Of a stretch of DNA of 64,000 nucleotides, positions 1 through 11,414 are shown in pieces. The stretch comes from Anthopleura xanthogrammica (taxonomy: Eukaryota; Cnidaria; Anthozoa; Actiniaria; Actiniidae), in assembly GCA_964019055.1 (NCBI GenBank), contig OZ025207.1, positions 19,948,901-20,012,900 of the forward strand, written 5' to 3'. Positions within the stretch are counted from its first letter, which is position 1. Each line of letters starts with the position of its first letter. The notes under the pieces are model-generated. The model searched no databases, had not been told where the DNA came from, and was given only the letters and a program-made list of their open reading frames with translations. The position numbers were made by a program, and so were the translations under genes.

Positions 1-1053
1 TGCGATTTTTTTTCCATAAATAGTTTCTTGATTGATTGATTGATTTCTTTGTTTATCAGGATCGATTTTATTATATTTATTTATTTTTGTATCTTAAGCA
101 TTTTTATCAGCAAATTCTTTTATTCTATCCAGCAATGATACGTTTCCCTAGAAGCCTCAGAATTGAAATTATTTTCTGCAATATCCACTAAAGCAATAAT
201 TTTCATTAAAAATGTTGAAGTATTTTAACCTCAAAATTTCAAACAAGATGTAATTCATCAATCCAAACTTCACGGATATTTTAAAAAAAAATCTACCCCA
301 ACTCATTCAGTACTACATTTCCTTGCACTTTTTATTCCTTCTGGATTTTTATAAAGATATTATTTTGCCGTGCTTAGATGTTTTGTCTTTCTTTCACATC
401 ATTTGATACCGACATTGCTGCCGGCCGGAAAACGTGCCCGCCGTTTCCCGTTCTGTCCATTGACTCAAGGTTCAACTGCTATAGGGTTACGAATTTCGTA
501 AAGTTACTTTTCAATCCTTACAACATACTGAGACACCACTGAGGCGGTTCAGGCTGTTAGACGAATTTTTAACGTTCAAAAATTCGACCAGTTCATACCA
601 TTTACAAGGAACCCTTCTCTTTCATTTTCACGGCTGATCGGCGTTTGAATTTTTGTCCATTTTTCATAATTCCATGTAAGCGGCACGCCTAAATATATCA
701 CTTCTTGAACGGTTAAAAATTTGTTCGGTACAGTCACTAACTACTTAGATTATGTTACATGAGATGGCTTCACACGGTTGTGAACCATTTTATTTTTTCT
801 TTATTGACCATTCGTCTCATCAAGTCCAATCTCTCGGCACTCGAAGCCTTTGAACATAATAAATAATCACTTCCTGGAAAAAATGATACAAAAATGACTT
901 GGGATTATTTGCATTGAGTGAAAAAAATGAAACAAAAGTTAATTCTGGAGTTTCTACTTTTGTTATCCATTACTGTGTTGGTAGAATTTGCTAGTATATA
1001 TAAATATTTTCGTACTTTTTTAAGGGTTTGCTAAGAGTCATTGTGTGAGAAAA
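1..1053. other. Upstream region of the SLC6 gene
   Basis: No coding region is recognised here. The stretch is AT-rich and holds one inverted-repeat element (561-724, listed separately). The 5' UTR and promoter of the SLC6 gene should lie in its last few hundred bases, but I see no clear TATA or initiator that I would commit to. Confidence 0.5.
561..724. repeat. Inverted-repeat element, family shared with 1346-1494
   Basis: The left end reads acgaatttttaacgttcaa and the right end is its approximate reverse complement (ttgaacggttaaaaatttgt). The internal sequence (cataccatttaca, acggctgatcggcgtttga, ggcacgcctaaa) recurs in diverged form at 1346-1494. Two copies with terminal inverted repeats suggest a non-autonomous DNA element (MITE). 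Confidence 0.55.
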
Positions 1054-2012
1054 ATGGGCGACCTTCCATTAACAACAATCAAAGACGCTGCAAATGTTCA
1101 AGACGTTTTTTCTTCGACGTTAGCAATAATACCCGATGAGAAAGATTCTTCTCGTAAATCGAACGTCGAAGTTGAAGTCAAGAAAAGACCAGGATGGGAT
1201 AACAAGATGCAATTTTTACTGGCAACCATTGGATTCGCTGTTGGTCTGGGGAACGTCTGGAGGTTTCCTTGGCTTTGTCAGAAGAATGGCGGAGGTAGGA
1301 GATGGTTCTCTACTCAGGTTGGATTTACATGGTACCAGATGATTTTTTAACCGCACATAAATATGACCAGTATACATACCATTTACACGGAGCCCCAAAT
1401 TTGCACGGCTGGACGTTTGATTTTTATCCGGCTAGCACAGTTCCGTGTAAACTGAACGCCTAAACCTACGAGTTTTTGAAGGGTTAGAAATTCGTGTGGT
1501 GCCGTGTGAGGCCAGCCAGAGCTACTGGGTTAACTAAATGTTCAATTGAATTTATTTTAATTTTTTATAAGCTATTTTAGGAAGAAAAACGGCTCTGTAA
1601 TTTAACTCTCGAGACATGTTTTCTGTGTGTGTTTTGTGACATCAAAGAAAATCGTTGAAATCAAACAAGCTGGTTAAACAGTCGGTTGCCATGGAAACGA
1701 ATTGTCCAATTGATGGTAATGCTGGTGGATGGATGGATGGATGGATGGATGGATGGATGGATGGATGGATGGATGGATGGATGGATGGATGGATGGATGG
1801 ATGGATGGATGGATGGATGGATGGATGGATGGATGGATGGATGGATGGATGGATGGATGGATGGATGGATGGATGGATGGATGGATGGATGGATGGATGG
1901 ATGGATGGATGGATGGATGGATGGATGGATGGATGGATGGATGGATGGATGGATGGATGGATGGATGGATGGATGGATGGATGACAGACAGACAGACAGA
2001 CAGACAGACAGA

Positions 2013-2065
<53 letters not shown>

Positions 2066-5000
2066 TGAATAAGTGTCTGCCGGGATGTATACGTGGAATG
2101 TTTTCATTGTTTACTAGAGTGCAAACACTACATCCATGAAACAGTACTATATATACACATAGCACTACTGTGTGCTAAAATAGCACTGATGAACCAATAC
2201 AATAGACATTGCATTCAGTATTTTGTACTATTTAGTGCAAAAACATTTAGTACTCAGTTTTCACAGATTTTAAAAGCGTGAGCACCACTCCACCACTCTT
2301 AACGTGGAGATGACAATCATTTGAAACATCTTTCTTTGGTGGAATCGAATCCATAACGAGCGATTTCAGAATGCATGTTCAAGAAAAATTGGTTTAATTA
2401 AAAACGTTCAACCAAATATGATCCTTCCGGTGACCTCTTATTGCAACCTTGTTACTCCCTTTTCCGGTCCATCGTATGTCCCTGGCCATATTTCTCTTTG
2501 CTATCATCACATTTGAGTAGAGTTTGTTGGGAGTTTTCTTTCAATCGAGGGGTTTTGTCTGTGTTCCCTGGTTTTACGTCCTCCACATGCAAAACTAACA
2601 CACGATATTCTAATTCGATCGGTGAGTTACTAGACTTGCGTGCCATGACTTAGATCAGCCCAGAGGTTGTTTCAGGGTTCAATCTGTGAGTTAGCCGTGC
2701 CATGACTTAGATCAGCCCAGAGGTTGTTTCAGACTGAGGTTAACGTCCTGACTCGCTATCTTATTATTCTTTTTCCAGGTGCATTCCTGATTCCATACGT
2801 CATCATGCTGATATTCGAGGGAATCCCAATCTTCTTTCTCGAGCTCAGTCTTGGTCAGCGCATGCGCCAAGGATCCATTCAAGTGTGGAGCAGTATCTCC
2901 CTCTACCTGGGTGGGGTGGGGATTGCCACAACCATCGTGTGTATCTTCGTTGCCTGTTACTATAATATTGTGATGTCATGGGTGTTGTTCTACTTCGTCC
3001 ACTCATTCCAGAATCCATTGCCATGGAAAGAATGTCCTAAGGTATTCATATTATAATTCACAAAATCCCACACGGCTTAGAACAGCTCTTTCTGGTTTAA
3101 GTGGAAAGTCATGAGCCTTAGGGTGAGATGACATCAGCCCATTCCCTCTCGTCTTGACCCTCCTGCTCCTCCAAGCCCCACTAAACGAGGAACAGTCACA
3201 GAAAAATTTAATTCTTTTGTTTTCCCGGAGCCTCGCCTTGAATTGCTTTGTTCGTGATCACTCAACCAGAATATCGAAAATGGGCTATAGACCCCTTGCA
3301 GCAAGTTGGAATGCAGCTCAAATTGGAGGACAAAACCATAGGTTCCAATTCTCAGGAGATTGAAATTTCGAAAAAAGTCTATTATATCACATTATTGTTT
3401 ATTCCCCAGTTTGTTTCACATCCATCCCCGAACACCACAGTAGTGAGTTCTCCTAAAGAGTGCTTAGAAAGCAGCCCAACAGCGTATTTCTTTCACCGTA
3501 AAGCCCTTCTTCATGCGGACGACATCGGAGACACCCCATCACTGAACTGGAAGCTTGCCGTGGCACTGGCTGTAGCCTGGGTACTAGTGTATCTCTGTGT
3601 CATCAGAGGAATAAAATCTTCCGGAAAGGTACTCGCTATTTTGAATTATCGCAAGGAACTGGGCCTAGTCTGGTAATGCAATGAATCATGGGACTGTTTT
3701 GGATGATTTGAAAGGCTTGGTATCCAGGCCTTTCTGACTACCCTAGTTGGGGGGAGGGGGGGTGGGAAGGAAGAGTATTTTTTTTTCGCTAAGTAACTTA
3801 TTATTGTAATACTTCTATATTATATTTTACCTGCTTAAAATCATCATAATCATCATCTACTCTCTGTTCTAGGTTGTGTACTTCACCGCTACATTCCCGT
3901 ATGTAGTTCTCACAGCATTCTTCATCCGGGGACTTTTTCTGGAAGGTTATGACGTCGGCATCAAATATCTCTTCACTCCTAAGGTAGAAAAAAATTTAAC
4001 GTATCTTGTAAGGGCTTGTTTACAGGCAGGGGGGTTACCCTAGTACTATAGGTAGGGTAACCCTTGTGCCTGGGGAAACTGTACGGTAGGGGTGGTTAAT
4101 TATAATTAGCTAGATCAACGACTGAGACAAAATGGTAAATCACAAAATGTTCGCAGAAATGTTGACTTTACTGGATTCTCACTGATATTCTGCGAACTCG
4201 TTAGTTGCGAATTTCCCATTTGAATTTTTGTTTTTTTCACTACCGCCAGTCAAAAATATAAAAGGTACCGACTGATCAGTTTTGATTGACAGCAGCGAAA
4301 AACCAATTTCACAACAAGCCGCTGAAATGTCTGAGTTTACAGAATATTGAGAATAACAGTAAGATCTATTTTACCTAGCTGTTAATATTACGGTTCAGCT
4401 GCAGGTATTCGTCTACTGGTTTATCAGTTTATCATAACCGAGTCAAATGGATGGGATAACCCTACAACGAGGCCGGTAACCTGCAGGTCGTGCTTGTAAG
4501 AATGAGAAGAAGCATGTAGAAGCTAGGGTCAGGTAGGCCTAGTGGTAGGGTTATTCTCCCTCCTTGTAGTATACAGGCCGCCCTTAGTTTGGATTTGTCT
4601 GCATCATTGGACCTTTTTAGCTTTGGTAGCTTGTTTTCCCATTTCAGACCACGTGTCATTCTCTTGAGAATAAGATTCTTTGTTTGAGTTGTATCCATAT
4701 TCATGTGTCTTCTCATGCACAACCGTTAAACAAAGAAATGATACTCTAGGGAACGACACTTGTCTGAAATGGGAAAACAAACCGCCTAAGCAAAAAAGAC
4801 TAATTTTTTCTATGTTTATTTTAAAACTTCATTTTGCTTGTTGCCTTTACAGGAATATTTCATAAAGTTATTGCGTGACAATCAAAGTCACGAAAAAAAT
4901 ATGGTGTGAATTCGGCGCACATGGCGTGACATTCAAAGTCACGTAAAACAAATATATTTTTCTCTTGATTTTAAAACTTCATTTTGCTTTTTGCTTTTAT

Positions 5001-8000
5001 AGGAAGTCTGTTTATAAAGTGATTGCGTGATAATCAAAGTCACGAGAAAAACATGGTGTGAATTCGGCGCAGATGGCGTGACATTCAAAGTCACGTGAAC
5101 AAATCAGTACTCCTCCCCATCTCCCCTTCGATTAGCAGAGAACGAATTGAGTTGCAATTCAAATGCAGCTGTTAACTTGATTCTTATTCTATTCTTCTTT
5201 TTGAATTTGAACTTTTACAAGCAGAAGTATTCGTTGACGCGTTTATGTTAGAGACTACTGAATAGTGTAGGACTGCAGCCTGCAAGCGGCAAATGTAGGG
5301 AATGCCAACATGCATAAGCACAGAGAGTTCCTGGAAATTCCTCATCTAAAGAGAAGAGCCGACTACAAGTGCACTCTCATGGATGCCATGCAACAGTTGG
5401 TTGTATTCTAAGAAACTTGCGTTCAAGATGCATGGAATACATGAACACAGAGAGTTCCTGAAGATCCCTCGTCCACAAGAAACATACAGTCGTCTACAAG
5501 CGGCATTGTAATGCAATGGCGTGCAACATTGAAGTTTGTGGCATTCTATGCAGATTGCAAACCAAATGCAGGTAATGCCAAAATGCATGAGCACAGAGAG
5601 TCCAAGAAAACCTCCTTCCAATTAAGAGATAGTGTCTACAACTGCAATGTCATGGATGGAATACAACACTTTATTGGATTCTATGCAATGCAAATGAAGG
5701 AAATGCCAACATGCATGATTAAAGAGAGTTCCTGGAAATCCCTCGGCCATAACTAAAGAGCTGTCTACAAGTGCAATGCTAGTTTGGCATGCAACAAATT
5801 AATGGATTCTATGCAACCTGCAATGCAAATTTAGGTAATGCCAGCATGCATGAGCACAGAGAGTTCCAACAGATCCCTCGTCCAAAAGAAACAACAGGTG
5901 AAATGTAATCGGGTGACATGTACTTCGTTAACGTGTTTATCCATACATCTCGTACGTGCAGCGTTAGCCGGCATCCAAGACAATAGACGGAGAGAACTAT
6001 GCAGATACGCGAAGAGTGCATTTCACATTTTTGTCTATTTTCTTTGATTATCAGTTCTGATTGGTTAGCTTACCCTGTGCCGTGAGCTCAGGGGTAAGAC
6101 ACACCGCGAACTAGGCTGTTCTCAAAACACCTAGATGGGATATATTGAATAATAAAGTAGTTCTCTCTCATTGGTTAGCTTACCCTGTGCCGTGAGCTCA
6201 GGGATAAGACACACCGCGAACTAGGCTGTTCTCAAAACACCTAGATGGGATAATATATTGAATAGTACAGTAGTTCTTTGTCATTGGTTAGCTTACCCTG
6301 TGCCGTGAGCTCAGGGGTAAGACACACCGCGAACTAGGCTGTTCTCAAAACACCTAGATGGGATAATATATTGAATAGTACAGTAGTTCATTCTCATTGG
6401 TTAGCTTACCCTGTGCCGTGAGCTCAGGGATAAGACACACCGCGAACTAGGCTGTTCTCAAAACACCTAGATGGGATAATATATTGAATAGTACAGTAGT
6501 TCATTCTCATTGGTTAGCTTACCCTGTGCCGTGAGCTCAGGGGTGAGACACACCGCGAACTAGGCTGTTCTCAAAACACCTAGATGGGATATATACAGTA
6601 GTTCATTCTCATTGGTTAGCTTACCCTGTGCCATGAGCTCAGGGGTAAGACACACCGCGAACTAGGCTGTTCTCAAAACACCTAGATGGGATATATTGAA
6701 TAATAAAGTAGTTCTCTCTCATTGGTTAGCTTACCCTGTGCCGTGTGCTCAGGGATAAGACACACCGCGAACTAGGCTGTTCTCAAAACACCTAGATGGG
6801 ATAATATATTAAATAGTACAGTTGTTCTTTGTCATTAGTTAGCTTACCCTGTGCCATGAGCTCAGGGATGAGACACATCGCGAACTAGGCTGTTCTCAAA
6901 ACACCTAGATGGGATATATTGAATAATACAGTAGTTCTCTCTCATTGGTCAGCTAACCCTGTGCTGTGAGCTCAGGGGTGAGACACACCGCGAACTAGGC
7001 TGTTCTCAAAACACCTATAGATAGGATATATTGAATACAGTAGTTCATTCTCATTTGTTAGCTTACCCTGTGACACATGGAAATTCTACTAACATATTAT
7101 TCCAATTCCTATTCTACAGTGGGAGAGATTACTGGATCCTTTAGTATGGCTGGATGCAGCAACTCAGATATTCTTCTCACTTGGTCTGGCCTTTGGGACC
7201 ATTATCGCCTACGCCAGTTACAACCCCATGCACGAAAATACCTTGCGTGACGCTGTGACCATATCAATAGCAAATTGCATGACGTCCTTGTTTGCTAGTA
7301 TCGTGGTGTTCTCCATATTAGGATTCAGGTAAGACTACCGAAATGTCACACAAGGTGTCTGTTTCTCGAAGTAGACGCATAAGTGCATCACATGCAGTTA
7401 GTATAATGTTGCGCGAAAATCTAATCGGAATGCAAAACTGTCACGCAAAGCACAGTTACTAAACTGTCACAAATGTCACGCAATGCATACGTCACGTTTG
7501 AGTGAAGCTCGAAATTTTCAGTGAGTCACGCAATTCTGTAATAGACACGCAATTCTGTAATAGTCACGCAATCCCGTAATAGTCACGCAATAGTCACGCA
7601 ATCCACCCTTTTCAGAGCTACCTTCATGATGGCTGAATGCAAGGAAAAACGAAGTCTAGGGATGATGAATCTAAACTCTACAGTGAATGCCACCATACAG
7701 AACATGAATGTTACTGCAATGCAACTGGATGACAGGAACTCACTTATTAGAAATACTACTCAAGATATAATAGATGCTCTGCCGAAGTGTAACATTGAGA
7801 CGTTTTTAACCGAGGTAGGTACAGTAGTTATCAGTGAATGGGTAGTGGAAATGAAAGGATTTCAGTTTCTGCAAGCTGATGGATAATAAAAAAATGGGTA
7901 AATGAAACGGACAGCAGAAAACTGGAAATTGACATAGAATTAGACCCAAAGTGGTCTCATGGTCAAGATGAGAGAGAGAAAATAGTTTAAGGTATGGGTG

Positions 8001-9774
8001 TGTTTCCATTGTGATTTAGCTGTAAAGAAATAATAATACTCAAGGGAATGATACATGGCCTGAAATGGGCAAACATTGCACACCCAATTGTTTTTGATTT
8101 GACTTGAGGATTTTTGGTGCATTGGAATATATGAATATATAGAATTTGCACCCTATATTATTATTATTGATTATAATAACAGACAGCAAGTGGACCAGGG
8201 CTGGCCTTTATTGCTTTCACAGACGCCATTAATCAAATGCCAGGCTCCAATTTCTGGTCTGTCATATTTTTCCTGATGTTGTTCTCCTTGGGCCTGGATA
8301 GTCTCTTTGGAGCGTTAGAGAGCATTACAACCGCTTTACAAGATGTGATGGGATTCAAAAGCATCAGGAAAGAGCTGCTTGCAGGTATGTTCTGATAAAC
8401 TTACTACAATTTTCAATATAATTTCTGCAAACCCAGAAATTTCAATTAACCACTGCTGTGAAAATTTTTTTTGCTGCCATTAACCAACCAGATCAGTACC
8501 TTTTACATTTTTCACTAATGGGAAGAGCTGTGAAAGCGATTTCTTCCAGCCTCAATTTATCAGTTATAGTAATTTAGTGTCAATTATTTAATGACTAGAG
8601 CATCACAGTTGGTGCATGTGCCTGAGTTTGTGCCGTCTCTAAGCAACAGCCTTAGAATGCTGGCAAGACTTTGATTGCTATCACATAGCTACACACATGT
8701 AACAAAGATATAAAGTAGCTATTTCATGATAATAAAGAGTAACCATGGTAACAGTCAGTAACTATAGCAACATTGTTTCCAGGTCTGCTGTGTATTTTCT
8801 CTATGTGTATTGGCTTCAGTATGGTGACTAATGTAGGAGAATATGTCCTGCAGATGTTTGATAGCTTTTGTGGTAATCTTCCTTTGTTGTTCATTGCTAT
8901 TATGGAGTGTGGTGGTGTCTGCTATATATATGGCATTGAGAGGTGGGTAAAGTTGGACAGACAGATGTCTGCTTCATGTATGACATTCATAGGTTGGTAC
9001 AGCTAGCCAGACAGACAGACAACCTTTACACTGTATGGCATCAAGTTGTGAGTACAGTTGGACAGACAGACACATGTCTGTTATATAAGATTTTTATACT
9101 AGTTTCTTTTCTTCCAGGTTCTCAGATGATATAGAGTTCATGACAGGCAAACGGCCAGCAATGTTCTGGAAAATCTGTTGGATGTTTATCACTCCTATTG
9201 CCATGACAACCATCTTAGTGTCAAGCATTGTGTTAATGTCTGAAGGACAAGCAGTGTACTATGCTTGGAATGAAAAACTGGTGAGTATTTTAGAGCGCGA
9301 GGAGAGATTCCCAGGAGACCAACCTTGTAGTATAGTACCATAGACCTTTTCTGAGATAGCAAACATGGTGCATTATAGTATAGTTTGGGTACAAATATCT
9401 ATTGTTCATCATGCCTTATATGGTGTTGTTTGTACCCAAGCTAGACCACAATGCATGCTGTTTATTCAACTCTGAAAAGGCTTATGTATTGTTTGTCAAA
9501 ATAGAAATTTCATTTAGAACCATTTTTCCTCTTCAAAAAAATTTACAAGCAAAAATATATGCTATACTTTGAAAAAGACATAAATCTTGGAGGAATATTG
9601 AGATGTTGCTTGTTATTCCAGGCTACCTACCAGGTGCTACCCTATCCTGCCTGGTCAGTCTTCATCATTGTGGTTTTGATACTTTCTTCAGTGATTTTCA
9701 TTCCTGGCGTCGCCATAATGCAGTACTTCAGGAACCCAAAATCCAAAAGAACAGCCAATATCTCATCATCATGA
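1054..9774 (+). CDS. SLC6 neutral amino-acid transporter, SLC6A15-20 (B0AT) branch
   Basis: Predicted CDS join(1054..1294, 2779..3041, 3410..3628, 3873..3983, 7120..7328, 7616..7814, 8183..8384, 8783..8942, 9118..9280, 9622..9774): 1920 nt, 639 aa, with GT/AG junctions in matching phase throughout. The product is a sodium-coupled symporter of the plasma membrane with about 12 membrane segments. Exon 1 carries the TM1 signature [20 protein letters not shown], completed across the intron as GGGAF. Exon 2 carries [18 protein letters not shown], typical of this family. The extracellular loops hold NTT/NST glycosylation sequons. Exon 5 has [16 protein letters not shown] and SYNP, characteristic of the orphan/B0AT branch rather than the GABA or monoamine branches. 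The first ATG of the frame is 1054. The length fits the family (about 590-730 aa). Substrate is not predictable; neutral amino acids are the family expectation. Confidence 0.9.
1346..1494. repeat. Second copy of the 561-724 repeat family
   Basis: It shares tatacataccatttaca, gcacggctggacgtttga and gaacgcctaaa with 561-724, in the same order. It lies in SLC6 intron 1, starting about 50 bp after the splice donor. The copies are diverged, so they are old. Confidence 0.5.
1725..1983. repeat. (GGAT)n tetranucleotide microsatellite, about 64 copies
   Basis: The sequence is an almost perfect run of GGAT units over about 259 bp in SLC6 intron 1. Because the unit is four bases, all reading frames stay open (WMDG repeats on plus, SIHP repeats on minus), so the ORFs here are artefacts. 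Confidence 0.98.
1984..2063. repeat. (GACA)n microsatellite adjoining (GGAT)n
   Basis: About 20 GACA units directly abut the GGAT run, with one one-base phase slip near 2011. Together the two runs make a compound microsatellite of about 340 bp. GACA differs from GGAT by simple changes, so it may have arisen by mutation and spread of a variant unit. Confidence 0.97.
2500..2741 (+). mobile_element. SINE-like element with duplicated tail module
   Basis: Two tandem tail modules (gtgagtta..gccatgacttagatcagcccagaggttgtttcag) end near 2689 and 2741. The same module occurs three times at 29200-29395, behind a tRNA-like B box, and in decayed form near 20860. The upstream part (gagtttgttgggagttttct to tccacatgcaaaacta) also matches that element. 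I infer a 5'-truncated tRNA-derived SINE in SLC6 intron 1. Confidence 0.55.
3285..3375. repeat. Half of an inverted-repeat element, related to 59649-59781
   Basis: The stretch from agaccccttgcagcaa through gctcaaattggaggacaaaa to caattctcaggagattgaaa matches the reverse complement of the right half of the palindrome in VPS35 intron 4. It ends about 35 bp before the acceptor of SLC6 exon 3. Confidence 0.55.
4130..4362. repeat. Palindromic MITE-like element, TGACTGGCGGCAGTG family
   Basis: The left half (ttctgcgaactcgttagttgcgaa, ttttttcactaccgccagtcaa) is approximately repeated in inverted form in the right half (ttgattgacagcagcgaaaa). Other copies lie at 16084-16276 and 57770-57957. It sits in SLC6 intron 4. 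Confidence 0.6.
4609..4802. mobile_element. MITE family 1 (CCCATTTCAGACCA termini)
   Basis: This is a full-length copy. It has inverted termini built on AGCTTnGG..TTTTCCCATTTCAGACC, and an interior containing tcttgagaataagattcttt and gtgtcttctcatgcacaac. Other copies are at 11213, 18600, 34310 (half), 37647, 40129, 52728, 55053 (half) and 56318 (diverged). It has no coding capacity. Confidence 0.75.
4815..5100. repeat. Direct duplication carrying CGTGAC..GTCACG palindromes
   Basis: A unit of about 160 bp occurs twice in tandem. Both copies contain aaacttcattttgctt, ggtgtgaattcggcgca and two short palindromes of the form gcgtgacattcaaagtcacg. It is in SLC6 intron 4. Confidence 0.7.
5268..5900. 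repeat. Diverged tandem repeat, unit about 125-145 bp
   Basis: The landmark catgcatgagcacagagagttcc recurs near 5310, 5441, 5585, 5711 and 5846, separated by ctacaagtgcaatgtcatgg, tggattctatgcaa and gcaaatgcaggtaatgcc. The copies are imperfect, so the array is old. It is in SLC6 intron 4. Confidence 0.7.
6061..7072. repeat. Nine-copy minisatellite, unit about 110 bp, plus a partial tenth
   Basis: Units start with tggttagcttaccctgtg at about 6061, 6171, 6283, 6395, 6508, 6612, 6723, 6833 and 6944, with a partial unit near 7052. Each contains gtgagctcagggg, gacacaccgcgaactagg and tctcaaaacacctagatggg. Copies differ at few positions and in a short AT-rich indel zone (atattgaatagtacagtagt). It occupies the end of SLC6 intron 4 and stops about 47 bp before exon 5. 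Confidence 0.95.
7480..7606. repeat. Short tandem repeat with GTCACGCAAT core
   Basis: An 18-bp unit (gtcacgcaattctgtaata) is repeated with variation immediately before SLC6 exon 6. The core also appears upstream at about 7440-7480. Confidence 0.7.
9341..9484. repeat. Inverted-repeat element (TAGACCTTTTCTGAG ends)
   Basis: The left half (tagaccttttctgaga, aacatggtgcattata, agtttgggtacaaa) is matched in inverted form by the right half (tttgtacccaagctagacc, atgcatgctgttt, tctgaaaaggct). A longer relative is at 35908-36130. It lies in SLC6 intron 9. Confidence 0.65.
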
Positions 9775-10038
9775 GCACAAGTGGTAGAGATAAAGATGTG
9801 TGGGAGAAGGGAACAAAAAGAACTGTAGAAAATAGAAAAGGATAGAATTAGAAATATAACAAAATGAAATGAATGGCTGGGATTTTCAGTATAATTTGGG
9901 TATAGAAGAAAACAATTATATTTTTACTCATGTTCAACACATTCTCTTACCCCTACTGAAGAAAAGACTGAAAGAGGGGGAATCCATTTTTTTTGAAATT
10001 GGTCATTCAAGTCTCAGGTCAGTTTCATTCAGAAAAGT

Positions 10039-10639
10039 CAGGGACTGCGGAGCAAGGGATGTATGTGGAGCATATTTTTGAGTGGGAGGGCTAACATGGG
10101 GGTTCAGGTAAATGCCCCTACCCCTGAAAATTTTGGCATGGTTTTGACGAGCAATTGCAACATATTTATTACATTAAAGTCATGTCAAAGTTTTTGTAAC
10201 AGAAAATTATTTTTGTTAAAAATGTGGGGCAATATGCCGAATGCAATAATGGCCACCACTTCATTATCATAATTCTTTAAATTCACATTTTATTAAGCTC
10301 TACATTAAAATTATAGAGTAGAATGATATCAACAAAGCTAGAAAGTTTGAGGTAGAAATATCAAACTCTTGAGAAGTTATGAGAATTAAATTTAAAGTTG
10401 TGAAAAACACTGGAAAAACACCAGAACGGGGCTAGTCAGTCCTCAGTTGTCTGAATACATATAAATTTCTTTATTTTTGATTCCAAATAACTTCACTGGA
10501 AATATTCGATTTATAGCAATAAAACTTTCCAAAAATACGTACTGGTATTTCTGATTAGTTTTTATTTCTGAAAGTCAATAGCGACCATTATTGCATTTGG
10601 CGTATAAGACCCCCAATCCCCCTGCCTCCACAGTCCCTG
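10039..10639. mobile_element. Diverged element with CAGGGAC-type inverted ends
   Basis: The left end cagggactgcggagca and the right end tgcctccacagtccctg are imperfect inverted repeats similar to those of the 26922-27100 element. Two internal phrases (aaatttaaagttgtgaaaaacac and gcaataatggcc / gaccattattgc) are AT-rich and non-coding. No clear target-site duplication is visible. Confidence 0.45.
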
Positions 10640-10831
10640 TAAGGGATAATTAAAGCAATCGCATAGCGAGTGTCCCAGAATTCCAGAGTACAAAAATGTA
10701 TGTCATATCTGTAACTTATATTCATACAATGAAAAAAGTGATGTCACAAAATGGGACCTTAACTCTGACAGAATGACTCAAGTTACTCAAACAGCTTTCC
10801 AAATAAGGGATGGTAACACAGGAATCCCAAC

Positions 10832-11009
10832 TCAGGGCTCAAAATAATTGCCGGTCATCCAACAATGTCCAGCCAGAATTGGAACTTGTCCAGTCAAATC
10901 TTTGCCTTGCCGGTCATTTTTGACCAGTAAAGTTGAGCCAGAAATGATGTATGACCTAGCTAAAACTAATTTGGCCAGTCATCCTGACCAGCTGTTATTC
11001 TCATCCCTG
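10832..11009. mobile_element. MITE family 2 (GGGCTCAAAATAA termini)
   Basis: It begins ctcagggctcaaaataattg and ends with a diverged inverted copy (gttattctcatccctg). Repeated gccagtca/gaccagt motifs match the copies at 42414-42962, 57498-57669 and 58915-59070. Confidence 0.65.
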
Positions 11010-11212
11010 CCAACTTGATTTTACTGCAAATAAACTCATTTGTTCAATGAAGACTCAACAAGCACAGTTCAAAATAATACATTTTCAAGGTTCAATTCAA
11101 TTTGAAGGGTTTTTGGGGGCATTAAGTAGAAATTTCAACTATTTCAATTTGCATGCATAGACTGTTACTTGTAGACATCGAAGTTTTAGTATCCTGTTTT
11201 CCTCGTTAGTTC

Positions 11213-11414
11213 TCTTTAGCTTGGGTGTATTTTTTAATGTTTTCCCATTTCAGACCATGTGTCATTCTCTTGAGAATAAGATTCTTTGTTTGAGTTGCAT
11301 CCATATTCATGTGTCTTCTCATGCACAACCATTAAACAAAGAAATGATACTGTAGGGAATGACATGCAGACTCTAAAATAGGAAAGCAATATGCCCAAGC
11401 TAAAAAGGTCTATA
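11213..11414. mobile_element. MITE family 1 copy
   Basis: It is bounded by tctctttagcttgggtgta and tgcccaagctaaaaaggtct, with an interior almost identical to the 4609-4802 copy (ttttcccatttcagaccatg, tgtcttctcatgcacaacc). Its right arm has decayed (gacatgcagactctaaaata). Confidence 0.75.

Noticed and set aside
1642..2165. ORFs of 109-163 codons on both strands (WMDG and SIHP/SVCL repeats)
   Set aside because: They are translations of the GGAT/GACA microsatellite, open in several frames at once.
6061..7072. Regular repeats resembling a CRISPR array
   Set aside because: The whole 110-bp unit is repeated with no unique spacers, and the window is eukaryotic.
10039..10639. Long element treated as a transposon with coding capacity
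   Set aside because: No ORF longer than about 70 codons and no transposase motif is present; only the inverted ends are credible.
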